Source: Bin87 sp965207585
GTDB taxonomy: Bacteria; Chloroflexota; Dehalococcoidia; Lucifugimonadales; UBA3495
Reading direction: 5' to 3'
Length of the DNA: 64,000 bases
Assembly: GCA_965207585.1 (NCBI GenBank)
Contig: CBDBMT010000003.1
Location: 3,348,001 to 3,412,000 of the forward strand
Every line of letters starts with the position of its first letter. The stretch's first letter is position 1. Position numbers and translations under genes: made by a program. Of this stretch, positions 9,178 through 18,428 are shown piece after piece. The notes under the pieces were generated by a model that did not search any database, was not told the origin of the DNA, and was given only the letters and a program-made list of their open reading frames with translations.

Positions 9178-9186
9178 ATTATAGCA
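9178..9186 (-). promoter_or_regulatory. Extended -10 promoter for glmU
   Basis: On the minus strand this reads TGCTATAAT, a perfect extended -10, about 47 bases before the glmU ATG. Confidence 0.6.
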
Positions 9187-9259
9187 GCGCGGAAAATCCA
9201 TCCCGGATGCTAACCCAAGGGCATCAAGCCGCCGCGAATGGCTGAGACCCGCACGCGCT

Positions 9260-9607
9260 TTACAGCACGAAGAGCCAGACCGCTGCGCCGATGAGCAACC
9301 CCAAGAGCAATCCTCCGGCGTGATTGACCCGAACCGCCGTGGACCCGTAACCCAGCCGCTGCTCCAGTCCCCGACCAAAGATGCCCACGCTGATTACGCA
9401 GATGACGCCGACGAAGGCCAGTGGACCGTACACCAGCGCCGGCGTTTCTGCGTCCTTGAACAGCCACGCCAGACCGATGAGCAGACCCAAGGCGCCCAGC
9501 GAAAGAGCCATGCGCAGCAACCCGATGCGAAAGCCCCAACCCATCAGGAAGCACCAGCCGGCGAGGCCCAGCAGATGCCACGGAGAGTCAAACAGTCCGA
9601 AAATCAC
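9260..9607 (-). CDS. Small polytopic membrane protein
   Basis: This product of about 115 residues is almost entirely hydrophobic, with four probable transmembrane helices separated by short basic loops. The C-terminal segment (RVNHAGGLLLGLLIGAAVWLF) loosely resembles CvpA-type membrane proteins, but I do not claim that family. The start is uncertain: the GTG at 9607 gives MIFGLFDSPWHLLGL, while GTG at 9628 or TTG at 9646 would add up to 13 residues. None has a good ribosome site. It is divergent from rph, with about 120 bases between. The reading frame is convincing from its hydrophobic pattern; the function is unknown. Confidence 0.65.
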   Translation of the reverse strand: MIFGLFDSPWHLLGLAGWCFLMGWGFRIGLLRMALSLGALGLLIGLAWLFKDAETPALVYGPLAFVGVICVISVGIFGRGLEQRLGYGSTAVRVNHAGGLLLGLLIGAAVWLFVL

Positions 9608-9726
9608 GCGCCGATTGTGCGCCTTCACCGCCGGCGATGCAACCAATTGTCGGCGTAACCCGGGCCAGCGTCGGCTTTGAGACTATATGGCACAATGGCA
9701 GAAACGATTTTCAGGATAATTGCACC

Positions 9727-10455
<729 letters not shown>

Positions 10456-10528
10456 TCAATGCGTCCTACCGTTGTGGTCAGGCCGTTTCCGCGTGTGCGA
10501 TCCAGCGGATCGTTGCACAGTTTAGGGA

Positions 10529-13186
10529 TCAGCCTACCGCCACGCCTTCAGCGTCCAGCACTGTCATCACGTAGCCCAAGTCCCGCAACGGCCCTTCGAC
10601 CCGCTCCCGGTCTCCCACCACCAACACTATAAGTCGGTCCGTTCCCAGGTATTTCGCTCCCACCCGGTGCGTGTCGGCCAAGCTGACCCCTTCCAGTCGT
10701 TGCTCGAACGTCCGGAAGTAGTCAGTTGGGAGATCAAACTGAACCAGCGGTATCAGCTGGCCCAACAGCTGCGCGGGCCGTTCGAACCCGGACGGGTATC
10801 CCAGTCGCAGTCCGTTCCGCGCGTATTCCAACTCTTCCACGGTGAGCGGCCTCCCACCGCTGATGTCCTCGAACTCGCGCAGCGTCTCAACCACCGCCTC
10901 TCGCGTCACTTCCGTTTGGACACTCCCACCGGCGGACAGCAGCGACGGCGCGTTATACCACGATATGCCTGAGTTGTACCCGTAGGAGTACCCCTTATCC
11001 TGGCGCAGGTTCTGGTTGAGCCGAGCGGAGAACTGTCCGCCAAACGCGTAGTTCAACACGGACAGTGGCATGTGATCCGCATCCCGGCGCTCCACCAGCG
11101 GCATCCCGGCCCGGATCACTGACTGGGCGGCGCCCGGCTTGTCGATCAGGAACAGGCGAGGCCCGGGCGCGGCCGCGCCGTCAGCGATGCCGATGCCCCA
11201 GGCATCGCTCGTCCCTGCTGACCAATCGGCGAAATGTTTCTCGGCGGCGGACACGGCTTCTCGCAGGCTCACGTCGCCGGCCACCAGCAGACACATGCGA
11301 TCCGGCCGCAGCGCTTCACCGTAACGCGCGATCAACTGATCCCGACTTGCGGTCGACACGGTGGCCTCGTTTCCCAGGTTGGAGTGCGCATAGGCAGAGC
11401 CCGGCCCGAATACCAGCGCGCCAAAGTTCGAGTCGGCCACGAACCCCGCATCATCGCGGGCCCGGCGCAAGTCGGTCAGCCGCTCGCGCCGCACTCTTTC
11501 CAGCTCGTGGTCCGGGAAGTTGGCGTTGCGCGCGACGTCGGCGGCCAGTCCCAGGGCGTGCGTCCAGTGCCGGTTCAGCGTCTCCGCTGTCAGCAGTGTG
11601 ATCTCCTTGCGCGCCTCTACCGAGAGCCGCGACCCGATATGCTCGAAAGCGGCAGCGATTTCCTGGCTGCTGCGGTTGACAGTCCCCTCGTCCATCAGCG
11701 CGGTCATGAACGACGTCAATCCCGGCAAACTCGCAGGGTCTCCGATCGCGCCGGTTCTCGCCAGCAGCGCAAAGGTCACCAGCGGCGTTCCCGGCTCGTT
11801 CACCACCGTCACTTCCATCCCGTTGGCCAGCCGGGCCCGCTCCGGAACCGGAGGCGCGAATGAGGGCGTTGGCCCGCCGGCCGGCTGCTGGCTGCGATCC
11901 AGCGCGACCGTGGCGGTGCTCAGCGACCGCTCCGGGTAAACGCGCATCCGCACCTGCCCCGCCTCCATGATCCGACTGTGCGCCTCCAGCACGTCATCCA
12001 GGGTGACGCGACGATACTGGTACATCACCCGGTTCAGTCCGTCCGGGTCGCCGGTGAACACGTTGAAGTAGTTCAGTGCGTCGGCTCTGCCGCCGAAGCC
12101 TCCCACACGCGACAGCGTCCGGTAGTGCTGCATCTCGATGCGGTTTACGGCCCTTTCAAACTCCTCTTCCGTGGGCGGATTGCCCACGATGCTGGCCAGC
12201 ACGGCTTCGGCCGCTTCCTCAACCTCATCCAGCGTGTGACCCTCGGCCGGGGTCAGTTCCATTCGGAACTGGCCTGCGATCTCGGCGGCGTGGTAGCCCA
12301 CCGAGGCGGATTGAGCTATCTGCTTTTCGTAGACCAAAGTGCGGTACATCCGGCTGCTCTGCCCGTCGGACAGGATGGCGCGCAGAATGTCGCCCGCGTC
12401 GTCGTCCCCCGAGAAGTTCGCCGGAGCCAGCCACGCCGCGTAGATGCGAGGCAGCGTGACCCGGTCGGTCATCTCCAGGTCCACTCGGCCCGATAGCAGC
12501 GAATCGGCCCGCTCGATGCGGCGCACGCTCGGCCCGGGATCCAGGTCCGAGAAGTAGCGATGCGCCAGGTCCAGCGCCTCGGCGGTATCGATGTCGCCCG
12601 CGATGGCCAGGCTGGCATTGGAAGGCGAATAGTACCGGCGGAAGAAGTCCATCACATCGTCCAGGCTGGCGGCGTCCAGATCCTCCTGGGAGCCGATGGT
12701 CATCCAGTGGTAGGGATGCGGAAGCGGGAACAGCGACTGCTGGATGTGCCATTGGGCCATTCCGTAGGGACGGTTTTCGTAACTCTGCCGTCGCTCGTTT
12801 TTCACCACGTCGCGTTCAGTATCGAACCCCTCTTGGTCCAGCGCGTCCAGCAGGAACCCCATTCGGTCCGACTCCAGCCACAGCGCCAGTTCCAGGTAGT
12901 TGGAGGGCACGTCCTCCCAGTAGTTCGTGCGGTCACCCGTGGTTGAGCCGTTCAGCGTCGCCCCGATCTTCTGCAGCGGCTCGAAATGGCTGGCCTTGTG
13001 GTGTCGCGTGCCCCGGAACATGATATGCTCGAAGAGATGAGCAAAGCCGGTTCGCCCGATCTCCTCATCCTTGGAACCCACGTGGTACCACACGTTGACC
13101 GCCGCCACGGGGATGGAGCGGTCTTGGTGGAGGATTACATCCAGACCGTTGGGCAGCGTGTGTTTTTCAAATTCGATGCCAGCCAT
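10529..13186 (-). CDS. Fused two-lobe M16 (pitrilysin/insulinase-like) zinc peptidase
   Basis: This 885-residue chain contains two M16 units. The N-terminal unit has the inverted zinc motif HLFEH at residues 50-54 and the downstream acidic stretch (TERDVVKNERR) that supplies the third ligand. The second unit begins near residue 455 with LANGMEVTVVNEPGTPLVTF and has SLPGLTSFMTALMDEG where the zinc motif would be, so it is catalytically silent. Subunits of this kind are often two adjacent genes; here they are one polypeptide. The start at 13186 follows GGAAAGGAAGTGGTT, and the frame's further 39 upstream codons lack family sequence. There is no signal peptide, so the peptidase is probably cytoplasmic. 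Confidence 0.93.
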   Translation of the reverse strand: MAGIEFEKHTLPNGLDVILHQDRSIPVAAVNVWYHVGSKDEEIGRTGFAHLFEHIMFRGTRHHKASHFEPLQKIGATLNGSTTGDRTNYWEDVPSNYLELALWLESDRMGFLLDALDQEGFDTERDVVKNERRQSYENRPYGMAQWHIQQSLFPLPHPYHWMTIGSQEDLDAASLDDVMDFFRRYYSPSNASLAIAGDIDTAEALDLAHRYFSDLDPGPSVRRIERADSLLSGRVDLEMTDRVTLPRIYAAWLAPANFSGDDDAGDILRAILSDGQSSRMYRTLVYEKQIAQSASVGYHAAEIAGQFRMELTPAEGHTLDEVEEAAEAVLASIVGNPPTEEEFERAVNRIEMQHYRTLSRVGGFGGRADALNYFNVFTGDPDGLNRVMYQYRRVTLDDVLEAHSRIMEAGQVRMRVYPERSLSTATVALDRSQQPAGGPTPSFAPPVPERARLANGMEVTVVNEPGTPLVTFALLARTGAIGDPASLPGLTSFMTALMDEGTVNRSSQEIAAAFEHIGSRLSVEARKEITLLTAETLNRHWTHALGLAADVARNANFPDHELERVRRERLTDLRRARDDAGFVADSNFGALVFGPGSAYAHSNLGNEATVSTASRDQLIARYGEALRPDRMCLLVAGDVSLREAVSAAEKHFADWSAGTSDAWGIGIADGAAAPGPRLFLIDKPGAAQSVIRAGMPLVERRDADHMPLSVLNYAFGGQFSARLNQNLRQDKGYSYGYNSGISWYNAPSLLSAGGSVQTEVTREAVVETLREFEDISGGRPLTVEELEYARNGLRLGYPSGFERPAQLLGQLIPLVQFDLPTDYFRTFEQRLEGVSLADTHRVGAKYLGTDRLIVLVVGDRERVEGPLRDLGYVMTVLDAEGVAVG

Positions 13187-13234
13187 AACCACTTCCTTTC
13201 CCTGCGTTTTTGTCCGGATGCAACAAGCGCGGAC

Positions 13235-13243
13235 ATTGTAGCA
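13235..13243 (-). promoter_or_regulatory. Extended -10 promoter for the M16 peptidase
   Basis: The minus strand reads TGCTACAAT, about 50 bases before the ATG at 13186. It supports the chosen start over the longer open frame, which would contain this site. Confidence 0.5.
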
Positions 13244-13311
13244 CCGGGCCCGGCGCCGAACTGTCGGATGCGGTCGGCCGCGCGCAACCCCTCCTCGGTC
13301 CATTCACCGAA

Positions 13312-13692
13312 ATGCTTTACGAAGTAGAAGTAATCGCCGACGGCAACAGCCCCATGGACCTCAACCGGGTCTTCGATCTGCTGACCGACCCGCAGCCCAT
13401 CGTGCGCGTCCTGGCGCCGGACCCAATGGGCGAGGACGTCTGGTGTGACGTCGTCGGATGGGAAAACGGCGAGCCCTGTCCCGCCATGGCCGCCCTCTCA
13501 GAGGACTCCGGCGAAGGCGTGATCATGCTGATCTACGGCGGCGAGGACGGCATCCGCCTCCGCCCCGCCGACAGCGACGTCTGGGATATCGCCTCACCCT
13601 CTCAGTGGGGAGAAGCCTGCCTGATGCTGGGCAGCGACGTCCGTATCGAGTACGTCCCGGCGGAGTGGGACTATTCCCACCACCCGCACTGA
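13312..13692 (+). CDS. Small acidic hypothetical protein
   Basis: A 126-residue acidic product follows from the ATG at 13312 (MLYEVEVIADGNSP). It has coding-like composition and regular third-position GC, with several acidic turns (GEDVWCDVV, SEDSGEGVIMLIYGGEDG) and no membrane segment. The start is not certain because no clear ribosome site is seen and the frame is open for a further 34 codons. The gene is divergent from the M16 peptidase, and its stop is 12 bases from the stop of the convergent pentapeptide gene. I recognise no family. Confidence 0.55.
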   Translation: MLYEVEVIADGNSPMDLNRVFDLLTDPQPIVRVLAPDPMGEDVWCDVVGWENGEPCPAMAALSEDSGEGVIMLIYGGEDGIRLRPADSDVWDIASPSQWGEACLMLGSDVRIEYVPAEWDYSHHPH

Positions 13693-13704
13693 CCCCGCGC
13701 TGCG

Positions 13705-14988
13705 TTACCCGGTCGCGGTCTCAGATTCGACGTCCTGCGGCTCGTCGTCCCATTCGTCTGGCTGCACCTTGATTTCCGCGGTCAGCGTCGCCAACACCCC
13801 CGGCAGGTCTCGTCGGTATCCCCCTACCCGGTCCTTGCGCGGTCTCAGTCGCGCCGATGGGCCGCTGCTGAGTTGCCGGTACAAATCGTCGCCGGCGTTC
13901 TCCAGACAGTCGTCCATCGCCAGGGCCGCCACGTAGGAGCGGCGGGCCGCTGAATTTGCCTGGCGTTGCATGATCTCCTGGTACAGCCGCCAGCAGGCTG
14001 GACTTTCCAGCGCGTCCCGCGAGCAGAGCAACGCCACCCGGTCGAAGTCCCGGAACCGACTCATCGGCGGGATCACCGAGGCATTGTGCGCCGCCTCCTC
14101 GTCGTCCGCCAGCAGGCTCCAGCACTGCAAGCCCATCGACCTCAGCTCCGTTTCCAACCACCTGACAATGGTGTCGTCCACCACCGAGCCGATCAGCAGG
14201 ACCCGCCGGTGTGGCGTCATTTGATTGCCCAGCCTCGCTTGCCCTTCAATGAACTCCGGCGGTACTCCGGCCGGCCGCAGAAAGGATTCGGGAATTCCGC
14301 CGTTCGAGCGCGCCAGCGTGTCGGCTCCGACGATGCTGGGGCCATCGTGGCGCAGCGTTTCCAATCCCAACGCTCCGCTCAGGTCGCAGTCAGCGAACAG
14401 GGTCATGTCGAGGACGACTTCCTCAAGCAGCGTCCGGTCAAGGCGGGTGCGCACCAGCGTCGCCCGGCGCAGGTCGCAGCGGGTCAGGTTGGCGACATCC
14501 AGGCAAGCTGCACTCAGCTTGGCCCCGCTCAGGTTGGCGTCGGTCAGGTCGGCCATGGTGAGGTCGGCTTCGGTCAGGTCCGCGCCGGCCAGGTTTGCGC
14601 CCACAAGCGTGGCGAAGGCGATGTCACAGTTGGAAAGATCGGCCCCCCTCAGGTCCGCGCTGTCAAAGTTGCTGCCCCTTAAGTCGGAACGCAGGAACGA
14701 AGCCTCTGCTGCCTGACATTCCGCGAAGTTCGCCCGGTTGAGGTTGCAGCGCGTGAGGAATGCCCCGCGCAAGCGGGCTCCGCTAAAGTTGGCATGACGC
14801 AGGTCCGCCCTGGTCAGATCGATCTGCGTGAGATCGTCGAATCCCAAGTCCACGCCTGGCATCCTGATCCCGCTTAGATACGCGCCCGCAAGATCCAGGC
14901 GCGGGCGGCTTTGAAATTCGCGCGCTCGCCAGCGCGCTATGGCAAACGTTCGCCTTTTGGCGATGGCAACGTGTTCAGGATTCGCCAA
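13705..14988 (-). CDS. Pentapeptide-repeat protein with divergent TIR-like C-terminal domain
   Basis: The 427-residue product starts at a TTG seven bases after GGAG. Residues about 30-205 are continuous pentapeptide repeats of the A(D/N)Lxx type, predicting a right-handed quadrilateral beta-helix. Residues about 215-255 (SIVGADTLARSNGGIPESFL) match the linker that, in known pentapeptide-TIR proteins, joins the helix to a TIR domain. About 262-385 then fits a TIR alpha/beta plan: RRVLLIGSV, WLETELRSMGLQCWSLL, FDRVALLCSRDALESPACWR and YQEIMQRQ. The usual FISYS strand is replaced, and the candidate NADase Glu would be in YQEI. It is a possible immune effector or signalling scaffold (inference). 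It has no obvious partner gene. Confidence 0.75.
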   Translation of the reverse strand: MANPEHVAIAKRRTFAIARWRAREFQSRPRLDLAGAYLSGIRMPGVDLGFDDLTQIDLTRADLRHANFSGARLRGAFLTRCNLNRANFAECQAAEASFLRSDLRGSNFDSADLRGADLSNCDIAFATLVGANLAGADLTEADLTMADLTDANLSGAKLSAACLDVANLTRCDLRRATLVRTRLDRTLLEEVVLDMTLFADCDLSGALGLETLRHDGPSIVGADTLARSNGGIPESFLRPAGVPPEFIEGQARLGNQMTPHRRVLLIGSVVDDTIVRWLETELRSMGLQCWSLLADDEEAAHNASVIPPMSRFRDFDRVALLCSRDALESPACWRLYQEIMQRQANSAARRSYVAALAMDDCLENAGDDLYRQLSSGPSARLRPRKDRVGGYRRDLPGVLATLTAEIKVQPDEWDDEPQDVESETATG

Positions 14989-15018
14989 GCAATCGCTCCG
15001 GCGGCCGGGTATTTACCG

Positions 15019-16188
15019 TCAGTCGTCGCCGACAGGAAGGGCGGCCTCTCTCCCCGTGAAGGCCGGCATCACTTCGTCAGCAAAGATGGACAACTGGTTT
15101 CTGAACTCGTCCCACGGCATCCCTTCCGGCCACTGCAGCACAATGTCCTCCAGCCCGGGGTACTTCTCCTCGATTTCCCGCAGGAACCCGATGAAGTCGT
15201 CCGGATTGCCACAGAACCAGGCCTTCTGGTCCACGCCGTCCTCAATGCGCGGCGTCCGCGCCGGCGCTCCCGGGGTTCCCCACGGTCGGCCCTGCTCGTC
15301 GGTATACCGGACGAACCCGAAGGGGGCGAACCACTTGTAGCGCTCGTCGTGGAAGGGCCGCACCTTTTCGATGGCCTCTTCCCGGCTGCCGGCGATGTAG
15401 AATCCGAACCCCAACGCCATGTCGCCGCCCAGGGGAATGTCACGGCCCGCTTCCGTAGCGGCGTCGTGATACTGGGTGATCATCTGCTCGGCGTATCGTT
15501 CGCCGGTCAACGCGACCATGGCCTTGATACCGCGCTCGGCGATATAGTTCAACGTCCGGCCGCTGGCGATGGGTTGCCAGATCTCCACGGGCCGGCTGAC
15601 CGGTCGCGGCACCATGGTGATTTCCGTCAGGTCGTACCCGCGATAGGGAACCTGCGGGGGTATGGTGTAGTATTTTCCGGAATGGCTCCAGGAATCCTCG
15701 TTGAACGCCTTGAGGATGACCTCCATCTGCTCCAGGAAGAGCTCGCGGTTGGCGTCGTTGTCGATAACCGGCGCGCCGAAAGTCTCCACTTCCCGCGCGT
15801 GATAGCCGCGGCCCACGCCGAAGATCATGCGCCCGCCCGTGAGGATGTCGGCCATGGCAAAGTCTTCGGCCACCCGCAGCGGGTGCCACATGGGGATGAT
15901 GTTGAACGCCTGCCCGAACTTCAGGTTCCTGGTCTGTCCCGCCAGATGAACGCCCATCAGGATCAGGTTGGGGATGCACTCGTACCCCTCGTGCTGGAAG
16001 TGGTGCTCCGCCATCCACATGCAGTAGAAACCGCGCTCATCCATGTGCCTGGCCAGCGCTTCCGCGTGATCGTACGCCTGGATCAACTGCTCGTTGCTGT
16101 AACGGCGCTGGTCGGCCGGCGTGCCGTCCGCGCCCACGTTGTCCAGGTCGATCTGCCCCACGTACAGAACCGAAAACCGCTTAATCAT
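15019..16188 (-). CDS. LLM-class flavin-dependent monooxygenase (first of four)
   Basis: This is a luciferase-like TIM-barrel oxidoreductase of 389 residues that would use reduced FMN or F420. Signs are an N-terminal strand (FSVLYVGQIDLDN), GFYCMWMAEHHFQ, the conserved HPLRVAEDFAMADILTGGR, FGVGRGYHAREVETFG, and a C-terminal substrate region. The start is the ATG at 16188; the open frame continues upstream but would swallow the TGCTATAAT promoter. The substrate is unknown; such proteins in marine Chloroflexota have been linked to oxidation of recalcitrant organic matter. It stands alone on its strand and is much longer than the 292- and 352-residue relatives here. Confidence 0.93.
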   Translation of the reverse strand: MIKRFSVLYVGQIDLDNVGADGTPADQRRYSNEQLIQAYDHAEALARHMDERGFYCMWMAEHHFQHEGYECIPNLILMGVHLAGQTRNLKFGQAFNIIPMWHPLRVAEDFAMADILTGGRMIFGVGRGYHAREVETFGAPVIDNDANRELFLEQMEVILKAFNEDSWSHSGKYYTIPPQVPYRGYDLTEITMVPRPVSRPVEIWQPIASGRTLNYIAERGIKAMVALTGERYAEQMITQYHDAATEAGRDIPLGGDMALGFGFYIAGSREEAIEKVRPFHDERYKWFAPFGFVRYTDEQGRPWGTPGAPARTPRIEDGVDQKAWFCGNPDDFIGFLREIEEKYPGLEDIVLQWPEGMPWDEFRNQLSIFADEVMPAFTGREAALPVGDD

Positions 16189-16224
16189 CCAATCAGCGCT
16201 CCGCTCGAATAAGAATCGCGCCGC

Positions 16225-16233
16225 ATTATAGCA
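16225..16233 (-). promoter_or_regulatory. Extended -10 promoter for the flavin oxidoreductase
   Basis: The minus strand reads TGCTATAAT, 37 bases before the ATG at 16188. Confidence 0.6.
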
Positions 16234-16512
16234 TGTCATCATTTGCGTCACGATTTCGCTCCATTGTGCCCGATTGCCTTAGCGTACCGAGCCATTGGCA
16301 CACATGCCGACAGTGTTCGGAAACATGGTTATCTGCGTGCACATAAGCGTAATCCAGCGCACATCTCGGATTCGGGCAAGGTGTCGCGGAAGCGTGGCGC
16401 ATATGGAGTGCCGCCATTTGTTATATTCTGATCAGCGAGCACCGTCTAATCAGTGCTCAAATGCCAGGAAGAGATCACGCATGCTGGCACAAATAGGCAT
16501 GAATGCCGGTAC

Positions 16513-16542
16513 TTGACATTATACAATGGAATGCGTTACTAT
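16513..16542 (+). promoter_or_regulatory. Sigma-70 promoter for the DUF5343 gene
   Basis: TTGACA, an 18-base spacer and TACTAT form a near-consensus promoter about 30 bases before the ATG at 16573. It is one of the few promoters here with a perfect -35. Confidence 0.6.
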
Positions 16543-16572
16543 TCTGTCATTCTACAGGTGAGGTGCCGCAAT

Positions 16573-17349
16573 ATGGTATCGTCAGGAACAGTCATTCAGC
16601 CACTCAAAGAGCAATTCGCTCCATATGCCGCCACGAGCAACGTGATGGACGTCATCATGCGGAAGCGCGAACGCGGTTTGCCGGGTCAGGTATCCCCGGC
16701 GGCGTTGGAGACCATTAGCATTCCCAAGGGCAACGCGTCGCGAACATTGCAGGCGCTCAATTTTTTGGGGCTGATAGACACAGACGGAACGCAGACGACT
16801 TTGTTTGAAAACCTTGCGCGGGCCGGCGACGACGACGGTGGGTTTGTACGATCCCTTGAAGGAGTCGTGCGTGAGGCCTACGAGAAAGTGTTCGCCATCG
16901 TGGATCCGGTTCTGGACAGCGAAGTCGCGGTCCGAGATGCTTTCCGGCAATTTGAACCTGAAGCACAGAGAGATCGCATGGTGACGTTCTTTTTAGGCAT
17001 GTGCGAGAGTGCCGGCATCGTACAAAGCAAGACCAGGGAACGAAGACGCGAAACGAAACGAAACGCTAATGGTTCGAACAGACGGACCCGCTCAGTGACC
17101 ACAAATGATTCCGTAAGGGAAACCCACACCCCAGCCAGCGACACGATTCCCCGCCGCATCAGCGACGAGGACAGTGAATATCGACTGGTTTTCGCTTTGA
17201 TGCAACAGCTTCCCAACGACAGACAATGGAACGCGGACAGGCGGCAAAAATGGTTTGCAGCACTGCAAGCATCCGTTGACTTGATCGTCACCGTCGTCGA
17301 AGAAGCTTCTGGATCGGTTGATCCAGCGCAGTACGATCCAACTCCATAG
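16573..17349 (+). CDS. DUF5343-like protein
   Basis: The 258-residue product starts at the ATG at 16573, preceded by AGGTGAGG. Its first 140 residues resemble DUF5343 proteins: an N-terminal helical segment, then KRERGLPGQVSPAAL, an SIPKGNASRTLQALNFLGLID winged-helix-like block, and a long helical FEPEAQRDRMVTFF region. The rest is a charged low-complexity linker (about 150-195) and a C-terminal helical domain. Such proteins are often found among defence or transferred genes, but I infer no function. The linker is relatively A/T-rich. A near-consensus promoter and a terminator make it a free-standing transcription unit. Confidence 0.78.
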   Translation: MVSSGTVIQPLKEQFAPYAATSNVMDVIMRKRERGLPGQVSPAALETISIPKGNASRTLQALNFLGLIDTDGTQTTLFENLARAGDDDGGFVRSLEGVVREAYEKVFAIVDPVLDSEVAVRDAFRQFEPEAQRDRMVTFFLGMCESAGIVQSKTRERRRETKRNANGSNRRTRSVTTNDSVRETHTPASDTIPRRISDEDSEYRLVFALMQQLPNDRQWNADRRQKWFAALQASVDLIVTVVEEASGSVDPAQYDPTP

Positions 17350-17388
17350 GCGCCTGCTCCGGGACTTTTCAATTGGACCCTTTTCCAC

Positions 17389-17413
17389 CGTGCAACCCGG
17401 TTGCACGAATTTT
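17389..17413 (+). terminator. Terminator after the DUF5343 gene
   Basis: CGTGCAAC, a CCG loop and GTTGCACG form an 8-bp perfect stem followed by AATTTT, 40 bases past the stop. Confidence 0.7.
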
Positions 17414-17532
17414 GTCGCCGCGTTGGTGGGTTGACGTCGTGTCCGACGTAGATTCAAACGCAAACCAGTGTTCATGCGACCCGCTATAATTCCCCCGTTC
17501 CCATTTCATTCGACAATAAGGGAGGCAATCCC

Positions 17533-18309
17533 ATGGATTTGACCCTGAATGGCAAGGTTGCGATGATCACTGGCGGCAGCCGCGGTCTCGGCAGACAGTG
17601 CGCCCTGGCCCTGGGCCGGGAAGGCTGCGCCGTTGCCATCTGCGGACGCGACGGCGAAACCGTCGAAAAGACCGTATCCGAATTGGCCGGCCTGGGCGTG
17701 AAGGCCAACGGCAGCCAGGCCGACGTCACCAACCCCGAGGACGCCGAGCGGTTCCTGCAGGAAACCACATCCGCTCTCGGCGCGCCCGACATCCTGGTGA
17801 ACAACGTGGGTGGCCGCCGCGGCTCCGTCCTCTTTGACGAGACCTCCATGGAACAGTTCCTTGAGGGTCTGGAGGTGAACCTCATCTCGGCCGTGCGGAT
17901 GACCAAGCTGGCCCTGCCGCACATGCAGGCGCAGGGCTGGGGCCGGGTGATCAACATCTCGTCGATTTACGGCCGCGAGCACGGCGGCTCGGTTGACTAC
18001 ATGACCGGCAAAGCCGGCATGATCGCGTTCTCCAAGCACCTCGCCCTGCAGCTGGCGCAGACCGGTGTGCTGGTCAACTGTGTGGCCCCCGGCAGCATCG
18101 ACTTTCCGGGCAGCACCTGGGACCGTTTCCAGCAGAACAACACGCCGGAGGTCGTGGCCGAGTTCATCGACCGCAACCTGCCCATGGGCAAGTTCGGCTG
18201 GCCCGAGCCCATCGGCGAGACGGTGGCGTTCCTGGCCTCTGACCGCGCTGGCCTGATCACCGGCGCTTGCATCAACGTGGACGGCGGCCAGTCCAAGTCC
18301 CTGTTCTAG
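17533..18309 (+). CDS. Short-chain dehydrogenase/reductase, 3-oxoacyl-ACP reductase-like
   Basis: This 258-residue classical SDR has the nucleotide-binding TGGSRGLGRQ (about 14-23), NNVGG (about 90-94), a Ser-Tyr-Lys triad in ISSIYGRE and VDYMTGKAG, and the C-terminal GACINVDGGQS. Its N-terminal arginine-bearing loop (CGRDGETVE) fits an NADP preference. It oxidises or reduces a hydroxy/oxo group on an unknown substrate, with fatty-acid or secondary-metabolite roles common in the family. The ATG follows GGGAGG, and a TATAAT (17485-17490) lies 43 bases upstream. The gene is monocistronic and ends in a long inverted repeat shared with the convergent hydrolase. Confidence 0.92.
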   Translation: MDLTLNGKVAMITGGSRGLGRQCALALGREGCAVAICGRDGETVEKTVSELAGLGVKANGSQADVTNPEDAERFLQETTSALGAPDILVNNVGGRRGSVLFDETSMEQFLEGLEVNLISAVRMTKLALPHMQAQGWGRVINISSIYGREHGGSVDYMTGKAGMIAFSKHLALQLAQTGVLVNCVAPGSIDFPGSTWDRFQQNNTPEVVAEFIDRNLPMGKFGWPEPIGETVAFLASDRAGLITGACINVDGGQSKSLF

Positions 18310-18320
18310 GATATTCGTCA

Positions 18321-18422
18321 GAATCAGGATTTACCGGATTTCGGGATTTGCCGGATTTGGTCGAGACCAACGGTCGGCATCGCCAAATCCTGTCAATCTG
18401 ATAATCCCGCAAATCCTGATTC
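18321..18422. repeat. Long imperfect inverted repeat between convergent genes
   Basis: Two 40-base arms (18321-18360 and 18383-18422) are reverse complements with scattered mismatches, both built of GGATTT/CCGGATTTnGGG words. The element fills the gap between convergent stops and would form a long hairpin in either transcript, so it may act as a bidirectional terminator. Confidence 0.7.
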
Positions 18423-18428
18423 AGACAA

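Larger units (their letters stand above)
16189..16572 (+). other. Divergent intergenic region with two promoters
   Basis: This 384-base gap separates the minus-strand flavin oxidoreductase from the plus-strand DUF5343 gene. It holds one promoter for each. A short inverted repeat near 16434-16462 (GAGCACCG...AGTGCTCA-like) is weak. I see no conserved open frame or RNA. Confidence 0.5.

Noticed and set aside
14911..16212. 433-codon plus-strand frame over the flavin oxidoreductase
   Set aside because: Antisense shadow; the minus-strand protein has clear family motifs and a promoter.
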